Shown here: positions 1-9,000 of the stretch, piece by piece
How positions within the stretch are numbered: the stretch's first letter is position 1
Layout: the number at the start of each line of letters is the position of its first letter
Program-made: the position numbers and the translations under genes
The notes under the pieces: model-generated
Told to the model about the DNA's origin: nothing
Database searches by the model: none
Seen by the model: only the letters and a program-made list of their open reading frames with translations
From: an uncultured Oscillibacter sp.
GTDB lineage: Bacteria; Bacillota; Clostridia; Oscillospirales; Oscillospiraceae
Assembly (NCBI GenBank): GCA_910583785.1
Contig: CAJTZK010000007.1
Location: 98,290-162,289, forward strand
DNA: 64,000 bases
Direction: 5' to 3'

Positions 1-1707
1 GGACATGGTCCGGGTGGTGGGAGTCATCATGATGATGATGAGGTCCAGCTCCTTGGCGATGGAGATGAACACCAGCATCAGGCCGGAGATGAAGCCGTTC
101 TTCGCCAGGGGGACAATGATGGTGGCCATCCGCTTCCAGAAGCTGGCGCCGGCAATGTCCGCGGCTTCCTCCAGCTCCACGCTGATGGAGAGCATGTTGG
201 CGGTGCCGGAGCGGCTGGCGAAGGGGAAGTGCTTGACCACGGAGGTGAGAACGATCAGGGTGAAGGTGCCGTAAAGGGAGGGGAGCAGCCCGCCGAAGTG
301 AGGCACGCTGAACATGGAGAAATACATGGTGGAGAAGGCCACGCCGCTCATCAGGTAGGGAACGAACACCAGCTGCTCGGTGAGGTTGCCGTACCACTTG
401 CCCCGGCCGCGGGAGCTGATGTAGCCCAGGAACTGGCCGCAGAAGGCGGTGATGAGGGAGGTGATGATGGTCAGGCGGACCGTATTCCACAGGGCGCTGA
501 AGAACTCGGGGTTGCGGAAGATGCCCGCGTAGTTGGTGTACTTCTCCGCTTCTCCGGCCTCGCCGATCCAGTTGTAAAGGGTCAGGTTTTCGGGACCATA
601 GCCCGCGCCGGTGGTGATCTGGAAGGTCTCCATAATCAGCACAAAGAAAGGCATGACCATGGCCAGGAACAGGAAGACGGCCAGGAACGCCATCATGGGC
701 TTCTTTGCCGCGCCAAGAGGCATCAGGGTGCTGCGGCCGCCCTTGCCGCCCACGGTGGCATAGGACTTGCGCACGCCGATGGCCCTCTGGTTGCTCATCA
801 GAATCAGAGCCGCCAAGCCGACCAGGACGATGGACATGGCGTAGCCCACGCCCCGGGGACCCTGGTCGATGTAGACGCGCATGCGGGTGGCCAGGGTGTA
901 GTAGCCGATGCGGTTGCCCAGGTTGGCCGCCACGCCGTAAGTACCGATGGACTTGGAGACGGTCATGACCAGGGCGGAGAGCACGGAGGGAAGAATCAGC
1001 GGCAGGGTGATGTAGCGGAGAATCTGGGCCTTATTGGCGCCCTGGATCTCGCCCATCTCCTCCAGCTCCGAGTTGATGGAGCGGAGGGCGCCGGAGACCT
1101 GAATGTAAGAGAACGCGTAGTAGTGCATGGACATGCACAGCACGATGGCCGTGGGCCCGTAGGCCAGCCAGTCGGGAATCGGGATGCCCATGCCGGTGAG
1201 GAATCCGTTTGCGCCGCTGGTGGGCGTGCGGAACACCGCCAGCCAGGCGATGGCCTTGGTCCAGGAGGGAATCATGTAGGGCACGGTGATGAGAATGCCC
1301 AGGACTTTCTTGCCAGGGAGGTCGGTACGGATCATCAGCCAGGCCAGCACCGAGCCCAGGGGCACGGAAATCAGCGTGGTGAAGAAGCCGCAGACAAAGG
1401 AGTGCAGCAGGGGCTCCCACAGCACGGCCTTGGACATGTTGCTCATCAGCATGTACTGCCAATAGTAGAGCGTGAAGTCGCCCACTTTGCCGTCCACACG
1501 GCGAAGCTCGCCCTGCGCCAGGGTGAAGGTGGACTTGATCATGGTCAGCAGGGGAATGACGATCAGGCAGAACAACACGATCAGGCTGACCAGTACGACC
1601 ATGTTGAAGGGGTTCTTGAGCACGTTCAGGATCAGGTTCTTCAACCGACGTGCCGTCAGTTTCTTTCTGGGGGGTCTTTCCTTGGTCACGGTTACTGCAT
1701 TTGACAC
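1..1707 (-). CDS. Fused ABC transporter permease, Fe(III)/polyamine type (3' end beyond window)
   Basis: Integral membrane permease of a binding-protein-dependent importer; 569 residues are inside the window and the frame is still open at base 1. Two permease domains are fused: two EAA cytoplasmic loops are readable, EEMGEIQGANKAQILRYITL near residues 210-230 and LEEAADIAGASFWKRM near residues 525-540. Each follows several hydrophobic segments, which is the architecture of SfuB/FbpB-type permeases. The start is GTG at 1707, preceded by AGAGGTG at good spacing; the nearest ATG is out of frame. No binding protein or ATPase of the system is in the window, so the substrate is unknown; iron, polyamine, thiamine and phosphonate systems share this fold. 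A strong promoter with a palindromic operator precedes the gene. Confidence -1.
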   Translation of the reverse strand, partial: MSNAVTVTKERPPRKKLTARRLKNLILNVLKNPFNMVVLVSLIVLFCLIVIPLLTMIKSTFTLAQGELRRVDGKVGDFTLYYWQYMLMSNMSKAVLWEPLLHSFVCGFFTTLISVPLGSVLAWLMIRTDLPGKKVLGILITVPYMIPSWTKAIAWLAVFRTPTSGANGFLTGMGIPIPDWLAYGPTAIVLCMSMHYYAFSYIQVSGALRSINSELEEMGEIQGANKAQILRYITLPLILPSVLSALVMTVSKSIGTYGVAANLGNRIGYYTLATRMRVYIDQGPRGVGYAMSIVLVGLAALILMSNQRAIGVRKSYATVGGKGGRSTLMPLGAAKKPMMAFLAVFLFLAMVMPFFVLIMETFQITTGAGYGPENLTLYNWIGEAGEAEKYTNYAGIFRNPEFFSALWNTVRLTIITSLITAFCGQFLGYISSRGRGKWYGNLTEQLVFVPYLMSGVAFSTMYFSMFSVPHFGGLLPSLYGTFTLIVLTSVVKHFPFASRSGTANMLSISVELEEAADIAGASFWKRMATIIVPLAKNGFISGLMLVFISIAKELDLIIIMMTPTTRTMS

Positions 1708-1814
1708 GATAACACCTCTTTCTGATAACTGCCAGGAACTTCCCGGGCGATCAAGTCCTCCCAATCCATTCACGCCCAGGGCCGTTCACACAGGGCGGAA
1801 ATGGGTCCGCTTTG

Positions 1815-1828
1815 CGCAAACGTTTGCG
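1815..1828. promoter_or_regulatory. LacI-family-type operator CGCAAACGTTTGCG
   Basis: A perfect 14-base palindrome starting 13 bases downstream of the -10 box (1842-1847), where a bound repressor would block the promoter. The AAACGTTT core is typical of LacI/GalR-family sites (PurR- and cre-like). A near copy sits at the same distance from the -10 box of the exporter operon (5484-5497). Identity of the regulator is inference. Confidence -1.
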
Positions 1829-1841
1829 ACTTCCTGGCATC

Positions 1842-1871
1842 ATTATAAAGAATACTAGGCGGGTTTGTCAA
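1842..1871 (-). promoter_or_regulatory. Sigma-A-type promoter of the ABC permease
   Basis: On the minus strand, TTGACA (1866-1871) and TATAAT (1842-1847) are separated by 18 bases. Both hexamers match consensus exactly. The operator at 1815-1828 overlaps the expected start of transcription. Confidence -1.
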
Positions 1872-2017
1872 TTGTCAGCCTCCCGATTTTGAGAGGGTTT
1901 TTTTGTTTGTTTTCACGGTTTGTTTACAATTTAAATAAAGGAAGCGGGACGTTTTTTGCTATTTTGCCAATTGAAATTTTTCCCATTTTCTGAAGCTGCG
2001 GATACGTTTTCGCCGGG

Positions 2018-3748
2018 TTACGGCTGGAATTGGGCGGCGTAGAGCTGGGCGTAAACGCCTCCGGCGGCCAGCAGCTCCCGGTGGGTTCCGCTTTCCGCCG
2101 CGCCGCCCTGGTCCAGGACCAGAATGAGGTCCGCCCCCCGGATGGTAGCCAGGCGGTGGGCGATGACGAAGCAGGTGCGGCCCTGGCGGAGCTGTTCCAT
2201 GGCCAGGCTGATTTCCCCCTCGGTTTCCGTGTCCACGTTGCTGGTGGCCTCATCTAAGATGACGACGTCCGCGTCGGTGAGAAGGCACCGGGCGATGGCC
2301 AGGAGCTGCTTTTGCCCTTTGGAGACGACTTCGCCAGTGAGGACCGTATCGTAGCCCTGGGGGAGGGAGGAGATAAAGCGGTGGATGCGGGCGGCCTTGG
2401 CGGCCTCCACGATCTGCTCCCGTCTGGCTCCCGGTGCGCCGTAGGCGATGTTTTCCGCAATGGTGCCGCCGAAGAGCCAGGTGTCTTGGAGCACCAGGGC
2501 CAGGCGGCGGCGGAGGCCGTCCCGGCTATAGGTATCCAGGGGTATGCCATCCACGGTGATGGTTCCGCTCTGGGGACGGTAAAACCGGAGGAGGAGGGAG
2601 ACCAGGGTGGTCTTCCCCGCCCCGGTGGGCCCAACGACTGCCGCCAGGCTTCCCGCCGGGATATGGGCGGTAAAATTCCGGAGCACGGGGCGCGCGGGGT
2701 CATAGCCGAAGGTCACGCGGTCAAAGCGGATGTCCCCCTCCAGGTGCTTTACCAGGAGGGCTTCCGGCGGGTCCGCAGCCTCCGGTTCCTCGTCCAGCAG
2801 GTCCAGAACCCGCTCCGCCGCCGCGGCGCTGGCCTGGAGCTCCGCCAGGAGGTTGGCCGCCTCCCGGATGGGGCCGGAGAATTTCCGGGAATAGAGAACA
2901 AAGGAGGAGAGGCTCCCCAGGGACAGCCCGCCGCCCAGGTACAGCAGGGCCCCGAAGACGCTGACGGCGGTAAGGGAGATGTTGTTGATGAAATTTACCG
3001 AGGGGCCCAGGGCGGCGCTGGCCCTGTCCGCGTCGTAATACGCCTGGGAAGCGGCGCCGTTCCGCGCGTCGAAAAGACGCAGGTCCGCTTCCTCCACGCC
3101 ATAGGTCCGGATGGAGCGGCGGCAGCCCATCCGCTCTTCGGCAAAGCCGTTGAGGGCCCCCAGCTCCTTGGAGCGGAGACGGAAGAGGGGGTGGATGCGC
3201 TTCATCTGAAAGCGGGTCAGGGCCGCCGACAGGGGGACGGTGACCAGAAAGACCAGGGTCAGCCGGGGAGAGAGGATCAACAGCATCAGGAAGGACCCGG
3301 CCACCGTAAAAACGCTGGTGCCCAATTGCAGAAGGTCCGTGGAAAGGGTGGCGTTGACGGTGTCCACATCGTAACAGACCCGGCTGATGAGGTCCCCTGC
3401 CGGGTGGGTATCAAAATAGTCCACCGGGAGCTCGCTCATGTGGTCAAAGGCGGCTTTGCGGAGATCATGGGACACAGCCTGGGCCGTCCGGATAAGGCGG
3501 GAGGATACCACGTAATTCAATAAGGAGGACAGAGCGTAGCAGCCCAGCATCCCGGCGCAGTTCCGGAACACGCCGGGGAAGTCCACGCCTCCGGCCCGGA
3601 TGCCTACGGCGTCCATAGCCCTGCCGGAGAGCAGGGGAGCTGCCAGGGACAGCAGGTTTCCCGCCATCAGCAGGACCAGCAGGAGCAGGAACGGGAGGCC
3701 ATAGGGGCGGAGGAAGCGCCCCAGGCGGGTGAGCACATGCTTTTTCAT
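2018..3748 (-). CDS. ABC exporter half-transporter, subunit with catalytic Walker B
   Basis: Type IV (MsbA/LmrA-like) half-transporter of 576 residues: a six-helix membrane domain to about residue 310, then an ATPase domain. Walker A is GPTGAGKTT near 372 and Walker B ends in an intact LDEA near 494. The switch histidine is present in AHRLAT near 529. The signature motif, however, is VSKGQ instead of LSGGQ near 474. The start codon overlaps the stop of the upstream exporter gene by four bases (ATGA), so the two are translationally coupled. With its partner it should form a heterodimer in which this subunit supplies the catalytic Walker B and the degenerate signature. Substrate unknown; multidrug, lipid or peptide export are all possible. 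Confidence -1.
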   Translation of the reverse strand: MKKHVLTRLGRFLRPYGLPFLLLLVLLMAGNLLSLAAPLLSGRAMDAVGIRAGGVDFPGVFRNCAGMLGCYALSSLLNYVVSSRLIRTAQAVSHDLRKAAFDHMSELPVDYFDTHPAGDLISRVCYDVDTVNATLSTDLLQLGTSVFTVAGSFLMLLILSPRLTLVFLVTVPLSAALTRFQMKRIHPLFRLRSKELGALNGFAEERMGCRRSIRTYGVEEADLRLFDARNGAASQAYYDADRASAALGPSVNFINNISLTAVSVFGALLYLGGGLSLGSLSSFVLYSRKFSGPIREAANLLAELQASAAAAERVLDLLDEEPEAADPPEALLVKHLEGDIRFDRVTFGYDPARPVLRNFTAHIPAGSLAAVVGPTGAGKTTLVSLLLRFYRPQSGTITVDGIPLDTYSRDGLRRRLALVLQDTWLFGGTIAENIAYGAPGARREQIVEAAKAARIHRFISSLPQGYDTVLTGEVVSKGQKQLLAIARCLLTDADVVILDEATSNVDTETEGEISLAMEQLRQGRTCFVIAHRLATIRGADLILVLDQGGAAESGTHRELLAAGGVYAQLYAAQFQP

Positions 3749-5457
3749 TTCAGCCCTCCCATCTGCAGTTCCGCCATGCGGCGGTACCGCCCGCAGGTTT
3801 CCAGAAGTTCCTCATGGGTTCCCTGGGCAGTGAGGCGGCCTTCCTCCAGTACCAGGATACGGTCCGCTTCCCGGAGGGAGGCCACCCGCTCGGAGATGAC
3901 CACCAGGGTCACGCCGGGAAAGTCCCGGCGGACAGCGGCATGCAGGGCGGCGGCGGTCCGGTAGTCCAGGGCGCTGTCGGCGCTGTCCAGAATCAAAATG
4001 CCGGGCCGGGCCGCCAGGGCCCGGGCAATGAGAAGCCGCTGGCGCTGTCCGCCGGAGAGATTGGCTCCCCGGATGTCCAGCCGGGCGTCCAGCCCGCCGG
4101 GCAGCTTTTCAATAAACTCCCAGGCCTGGGCGGTTCTGGCGGCGGCGGTGACGGCCTCCCGGGAGAGGTCCCGCAGGAAGGAAATATTTTCGTAGACACT
4201 GTCGTTCAGCAAAGCCTCGTTTTGAAAGACGGCGCCAAAGCGGCCCCGGAGAGCCTCGCGGCCAAGGGTAGCGACATCCCGGCCTCCCACCCAGACTACG
4301 CCGCCGTCCGCATCGTACAACCGGAGAAGCAGGGAGACCAAGGTGGTCTTCCCCGCGCCAGTGGGACCTAGGATGCCCAGGGACTGCCCTTTTTTTAATA
4401 GAAAGGAGGCACCGTCCAGGTCCTTTTCCACCCCCAGGTAGGAGAAAGAGGCATTCTCCATTCCCAGTTCTGGGCCCGGGAGGCTTCCTCCGCCCACCGG
4501 GCGGACCTTCTGGTCCTCCGGGGCCAGGAGGACCTCTTCAATCCGCCGGGCGGAGGCTACGCCTTTGCTGTACTTGACGAAGAGTTTCGCCAGGCCCAGC
4601 GTGGCGGTTTGGATCAGTGCGAAATAAGAAAGGAAGGCCACGATCTGGCCGGAGGCCAGCCTTCCCCGGTCCACCAGCAGGGCTCCCGCCAGCACCACCA
4701 GCACCAGCCCCAGGTTCAGCAGGAAGTCCGACAGGGGATTGGCGGCGGCCATGATGCCGCCAGCGGCCTCCTCCGCCTCCCGGGAGGCCCGGCTGGCGGC
4801 AGCAAAGCGGTCCCGCTCCCGCTCCTGGCAGGCCAGGGCTTTGACAACCCGGACCCCGGCGGCGTTTTCCCGCAGGATGCGGACCATGGTGTCCACGGAC
4901 TCCTGGGCCCGGGTGTAGCGGGGAATGCCCTGCCGGGTCACCAGCCAGATGGCAAAAAAGGTGGCGGAACAGACCGCCAGCTGCACCAGGGCCAGGGGCG
5001 GCGCCTGGAAAAACGTCAACGTCAAGCCTCCCAGCACCAGCATGGGGGCCCGGATGCCTCCGCGCTGAATTTTATCAAACATTTGATGGACATTATAAGT
5101 GTCGTTGGTGAGCCGGGAGACGATGGAGGACACGGTGAACCGGTCCAGCTGGGCCTGGGAGAGGAGCAGCGTCCGCTCATACAGGTCCCGGCGGAGCTGC
5201 CGGGTCATGTCCATAGATACCCAGGCCGCCATGCGGTTGGCGGTAATGTTGCAAAAGGCCGCGCCAAAGGCCATGGCCAGCATCAGCCCGCCCGCCTGGA
5301 AGACACCCGGCAGGTCCTGGGCGGGAACACAGCCGTCAATGATATGGGCCAGCAGTAAGGGGAGTAGAAGTTCCAGCACAGCGGCGGTAAACTTCACCGT
5401 CACGCCCACCGCTACCCGGGGGGCGTGGGGCCGGAGATAGCCGAGGATCGTCTTCAC
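3745..5457 (-). CDS. ABC exporter half-transporter, subunit with degenerate ATPase site
   Basis: 570-residue partner of the downstream half-transporter. Walker A (GPTGAGKTT, near 363) and signature LSGGQRQR (near 466) are canonical. The Walker B catalytic glutamate is replaced by serine (LILDSADSALD, near 489) and the switch histidine is replaced by glutamate (VISERVAS). This is the complement of the partner, which has an intact Walker B and histidine but a poor signature, so the pair has one consensus and one degenerate site, as in TM287/288 and BmrCD. The start is GTG at 5457, with AAAGGAGG six bases upstream. The upstream region carries a promoter and a LacI-type operator resembling that of the permease at 1-1707. 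Confidence -1.
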   Translation of the reverse strand: MKTILGYLRPHAPRVAVGVTVKFTAAVLELLLPLLLAHIIDGCVPAQDLPGVFQAGGLMLAMAFGAAFCNITANRMAAWVSMDMTRQLRRDLYERTLLLSQAQLDRFTVSSIVSRLTNDTYNVHQMFDKIQRGGIRAPMLVLGGLTLTFFQAPPLALVQLAVCSATFFAIWLVTRQGIPRYTRAQESVDTMVRILRENAAGVRVVKALACQERERDRFAAASRASREAEEAAGGIMAAANPLSDFLLNLGLVLVVLAGALLVDRGRLASGQIVAFLSYFALIQTATLGLAKLFVKYSKGVASARRIEEVLLAPEDQKVRPVGGGSLPGPELGMENASFSYLGVEKDLDGASFLLKKGQSLGILGPTGAGKTTLVSLLLRLYDADGGVVWVGGRDVATLGREALRGRFGAVFQNEALLNDSVYENISFLRDLSREAVTAAARTAQAWEFIEKLPGGLDARLDIRGANLSGGQRQRLLIARALAARPGILILDSADSALDYRTAAALHAAVRRDFPGVTLVVISERVASLREADRILVLEEGRLTAQGTHEELLETCGRYRRMAELQMGGLK

Positions 5458-5477
5458 GCCGGGCCTCCTTTCGCGCG

Positions 5478-5497
5478 TAAGCGCTTAAACGTTTGCG
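5478..5497. promoter_or_regulatory. Overlapping palindromic operators upstream of the exporter operon
   Basis: Bases 5478-5487 form the perfect palindrome TAAGCGCTTA. It overlaps TTAAACGTTTGCG (5485-5497), whose AAACGTTTGCG half equals the operator at 1815-1828. The distance to the -10 box is 14 bases, against 13 at the other operator. Both AAGCGCTT and AAACGTTT centres are typical of LacI/GalR-family sites. Confidence -1.
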
Positions 5498-5511
5498 AAA
5501 TTACTGCATTC

Positions 5512-5541
5512 ATCATACTACGGCTCCTTGAGGCAAGTCAA
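5512..5541 (-). promoter_or_regulatory. Promoter of the ABC exporter operon
   Basis: On the minus strand, TTGACT (5536-5541), an 18-base spacer and TATGAT (5512-5517). The geometry is the same as at the permease promoter, with an operator-like palindrome just downstream. Confidence -1.
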
Positions 5542-5897
5542 TCCGCATTTTGCCGGAAGGGCAGGGAACTTTGGAGACGGCGAAATTTCGACATTTCATT
5601 TTATAATGTCAAAATTTGAATGCAGAAATTTGAGGATGCGGATAGGCCCCGGGGTGTCTGGGGGTGAGACGTGGCTGTGCAGCGCTGGGGTCAGCGGCGG
5701 AAAAGGCGAGCTGGAGACGAAAAATAGAAGTTACATATATATATTAAAATATAGATTGTATTTTCGGATAGAGTACGAAGGAAAAATTTAAGAAACGTTG
5801 CAGTAATATATAAAATTTATGCAAATTGCAGGAGAATGGTTCGGCTGGAAGCAGGTGGTCGTTTTATTACTGTTATGTTACAACTATAGATATCATA

Positions 5898-6071
5898 TTG
5901 ATTTTCAAAAATCGTTGTGCTATATTCATCATGCGGCACGGATGAGGCGGCGGTCCCGGGGTAGATACGGGAACGGCTAGCCACTGTATGTGCGCCGGAA
6001 AAGCCGACGCATCCCGGTCCGCAAATAACGGCGGTGAACTTCCCGCCGCAAAACAAGGAGGATGAAAATCC
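5898..6071 (+). promoter_or_regulatory. Promoter and long leader of the SLH protein gene
   Basis: TTGATT (5898-5903), a 17-base spacer and TATATT (5921-5926) predict a start near 5933, leaving a leader of about 138 bases. The leader is GC-rich with inverted repeats (for example around CGGCTAGCC and GCCGG...GCCG) and ends in AAGGAGG (6055-6061). Long structured leaders are common on abundant surface-protein mRNAs. No known riboswitch could be assigned. The AT-rich stretch 5542-5897 shows no gene. Confidence -1.
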
Positions 6072-9000
6072 ATGAAGAAGTTCTTATCCCTGGTCCTCGC
6101 TCTGGTTATGACCATGTCTCTGGTCACCATCAGCGCCGGGGCCACCGAGTACAAGGACCTCACCGATAAGGATGAGATCCAGTACGAGGAAGCAGTTGCC
6201 GTCCTGAACCGGATCGGCATCATCACCGGCTATGAGGACGGCAGCTTCCGTCCCGAGACCGAGCTGACCCGCGGCGCGGCCGCCAAGATCATCGTTTCCC
6301 TGATGATCGGCCCCGAGGCCGCCAGCAACCTGTCCAACAGCGTCAGCCCCTATCCCGACGTTCCCGCCGGACACACCTTCGCGGGCGTCATCAGCTACTG
6401 CAAAACCGCTGGCTATATCAGCGGCTATGGTGACGGCACCTTTAAGCCCGCCAACAGCCTGACTGGCTATGCCTTTGCCAAGATGCTGCTGGGCGCCGTC
6501 GGCTACAAGAGCGATGTCGAGGGCTTCACTGGCGCTGGCTGGACCATGAACGTGGCCCGCCTGGGCAATGAGGCTCAGCTGTTCAACCGCCTGGACTTCG
6601 CTGGCGCGGATGCTGTAAACCGCGAAGAGGCCTGCCAGCTGGCCCTGAATACCCTGAAAGCCACCATGGTTGAGTACACTGGCGGTGTGAACATTAACAC
6701 CGCTGCGGGAGACACCATGACGGTGAATCCCACCCGTACTTACAAAACCAGCAACCAGTCTTATGCTGCCAACATCAGCAACCGGAAGCTGGACACCCAG
6801 GGTAATGCCGTGGCGAACAACCACTACACGGTGGAGTTCGGCGAGGAGCATTTCAAGGACCTGCGCCTGGATGACGACCATCAGGCTGCGAAGGACGATT
6901 TCGGCCGTCCCTCCAACGTCTGGAGCTACAAGAAGGTCACCATCGGCACCTTCCCCGTTGCCCCTGACTTTACCTTTGACAAGCAGATGGCTTACTCCGA
7001 CAAGACCGACGCCGTGAAAAACCGCGCCACTGGTCTGGGCGCCTACACTCTGGAGTCCGACGAGGCCAACACCTACACCCGCTTCTGGGTGAACGGCACC
7101 GAGTACACGCTCACCAAATCCGGCAACGATGTTGTGTGGGGCGCGAAGTGCCCTGCGACCAACAATGAAACCGCCATCAAGGCTGGCCTGGAGGCCAAGA
7201 TCGCCAACATCTCCGACCTGACCGACAACGGTACGATCGTTGAGGTCTATGTCTCCGAGGATGAGGCCGACTTCATCACCGACGTTGTGGTGGTCAAGAG
7301 CCAGCTCATGGAAGTCAAGAAGATCGGTTCCGATTATGTCTCCCTGGAGAAGAAGGATCCCGATGACGGCGGCAAGAATTTCCCCGGCTTCAACCAGGAC
7401 CCCATTGATGTGAAGGTTGGCAACGTGCAGGCTGAGGACGCCGCTTACGCTTCCCTGAAGGACCTGAAGGCTGGCGACAATGTGGTCGTGATCCCTGTGG
7501 ATGCCGACCATGACGGCAAGGACTTCGAGGTTGCCCAGGCTTACGAGCCCGAGACCGTGTCCGGCACCCTGACTGGTGTAAAGGACTACGGCCCCACCAA
7601 CAAGACCAAGAACGCCGTCTCCCTGACCGTGGGCGGCACTGAGTACAGCCTCTCCCTGTGGAACAAGGATATGTCCGAGATCGACGGGGACAAGATCAAG
7701 GTTACCAAGAAAGACGTTACCCTGACCCTCGATAAGCACGGCTATGCCCTGCTGGCTGAGGACGTGGGCTCCACTTCCGAGTGGATGATCGTCGGTTCCT
7801 TCCGCTCCAACGTGGAGAACGGCCGCATCGTGACCGTTGTCACTGGCTGGGACATCTCCGGCGAGCCCGTGGAGCTGAACCTTGGTCCCAACTATGACAA
7901 GAACAGCACTGGCGTCCGCCCCGGCGACCTGGTGAAGTACACCAGCACCTCTAAGAGCAACCTGTACGACTGGGTTATCGACGAGACTGGCGTGTACAAT
8001 GTCTTCACTGGCGTGGACGAAAATACCAGCGAACCCTACAAGATCAAAGCCAGCAATGTCAAGGTTGACCTGCGCGGCTATGGCGATGACAGTGCCCTGT
8101 TCATCGACAAGGGTGTGAAGTTCATCTATGTCTCCTTCGACGTTGACAACGAGGTGGAATCCATCGAGGTCAAGTCTGAGGTCAAGACCGTTGAGAACAA
8201 GGAACTGCGTACCACCGCTAAGGGCGTGATTCCCAATGAAACCGAGGGCGGCGATCCCATTGCTGACGATGAGATTGCTTACCAGATTGACAACTTCAAT
8301 GCGGCTCAGGCTGCGGTGACCGACAAGGGAGCCATCAAGGCCGTGGTCATCAAGCAGGAGAGCAACGAGGCCGACAGCGCTTCCATGCTGTACGTCCGCG
8401 ATATGCCCGGCGGCGCTCACTATGACTCCACTGGCAAGATGGTCTATGTCTACACGGTTGCCATGAATACTGCGGACGGCGTCCGTGAGGAAGAGACGAT
8501 CTACTCCTATGATCGGCTGTACAGAGGCGACTTCGCTTCCTATGTCAAGACCGAGCATGCGGAGCACGACGAGTTCTACACGCTGCGCCAGCGCAACGAC
8601 GTTACCCAGCGCACCACCTCTACCTTCCAGGCTGATATCAAGGAGATCGTGAATGTGAACGCGAGCCTTGTGGAGCTGAATGGCTACAAGAAGGTTGGTT
8701 CCGGCAAGGATTCCGGCGTTCTGGAGCTGGCTCCCAACATTCAGTCCTCCCTGAAGGCCAACCTGGGTGTTGGCGATGAAGCTAACATTGTCAGCCTGCG
8801 GAAGGCCGTGTTTGTGGACCTGACGGACAACGATGTTGACAGCTTCGACGATCTGAAGACCTTCATGTTCACCGATCCCAGCACCAAGAAGGTGGAGAAG
8901 TACCGCCAGCAGACGGCTGAGGTTCAGCTGGTCGTCAATGACAACCCCGACACCGACGGTTTCCGCCGCGTTGCCATGGTGGTTATCACTGGCTGGACGG

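Noticed and set aside
229..1704. 491-residue plus-strand open frame
   Set aside because: Shadow of the minus-strand ABC permease, which has helices, EAA motifs, promoter and ribosome binding site; the shadow is His/Gly-rich with no motif.
5934..6071. Possible cobalamin riboswitch (GCCACTG in the leader)
   Set aside because: Only this short box is present; other conserved blocks are missing and the gene is a surface protein.
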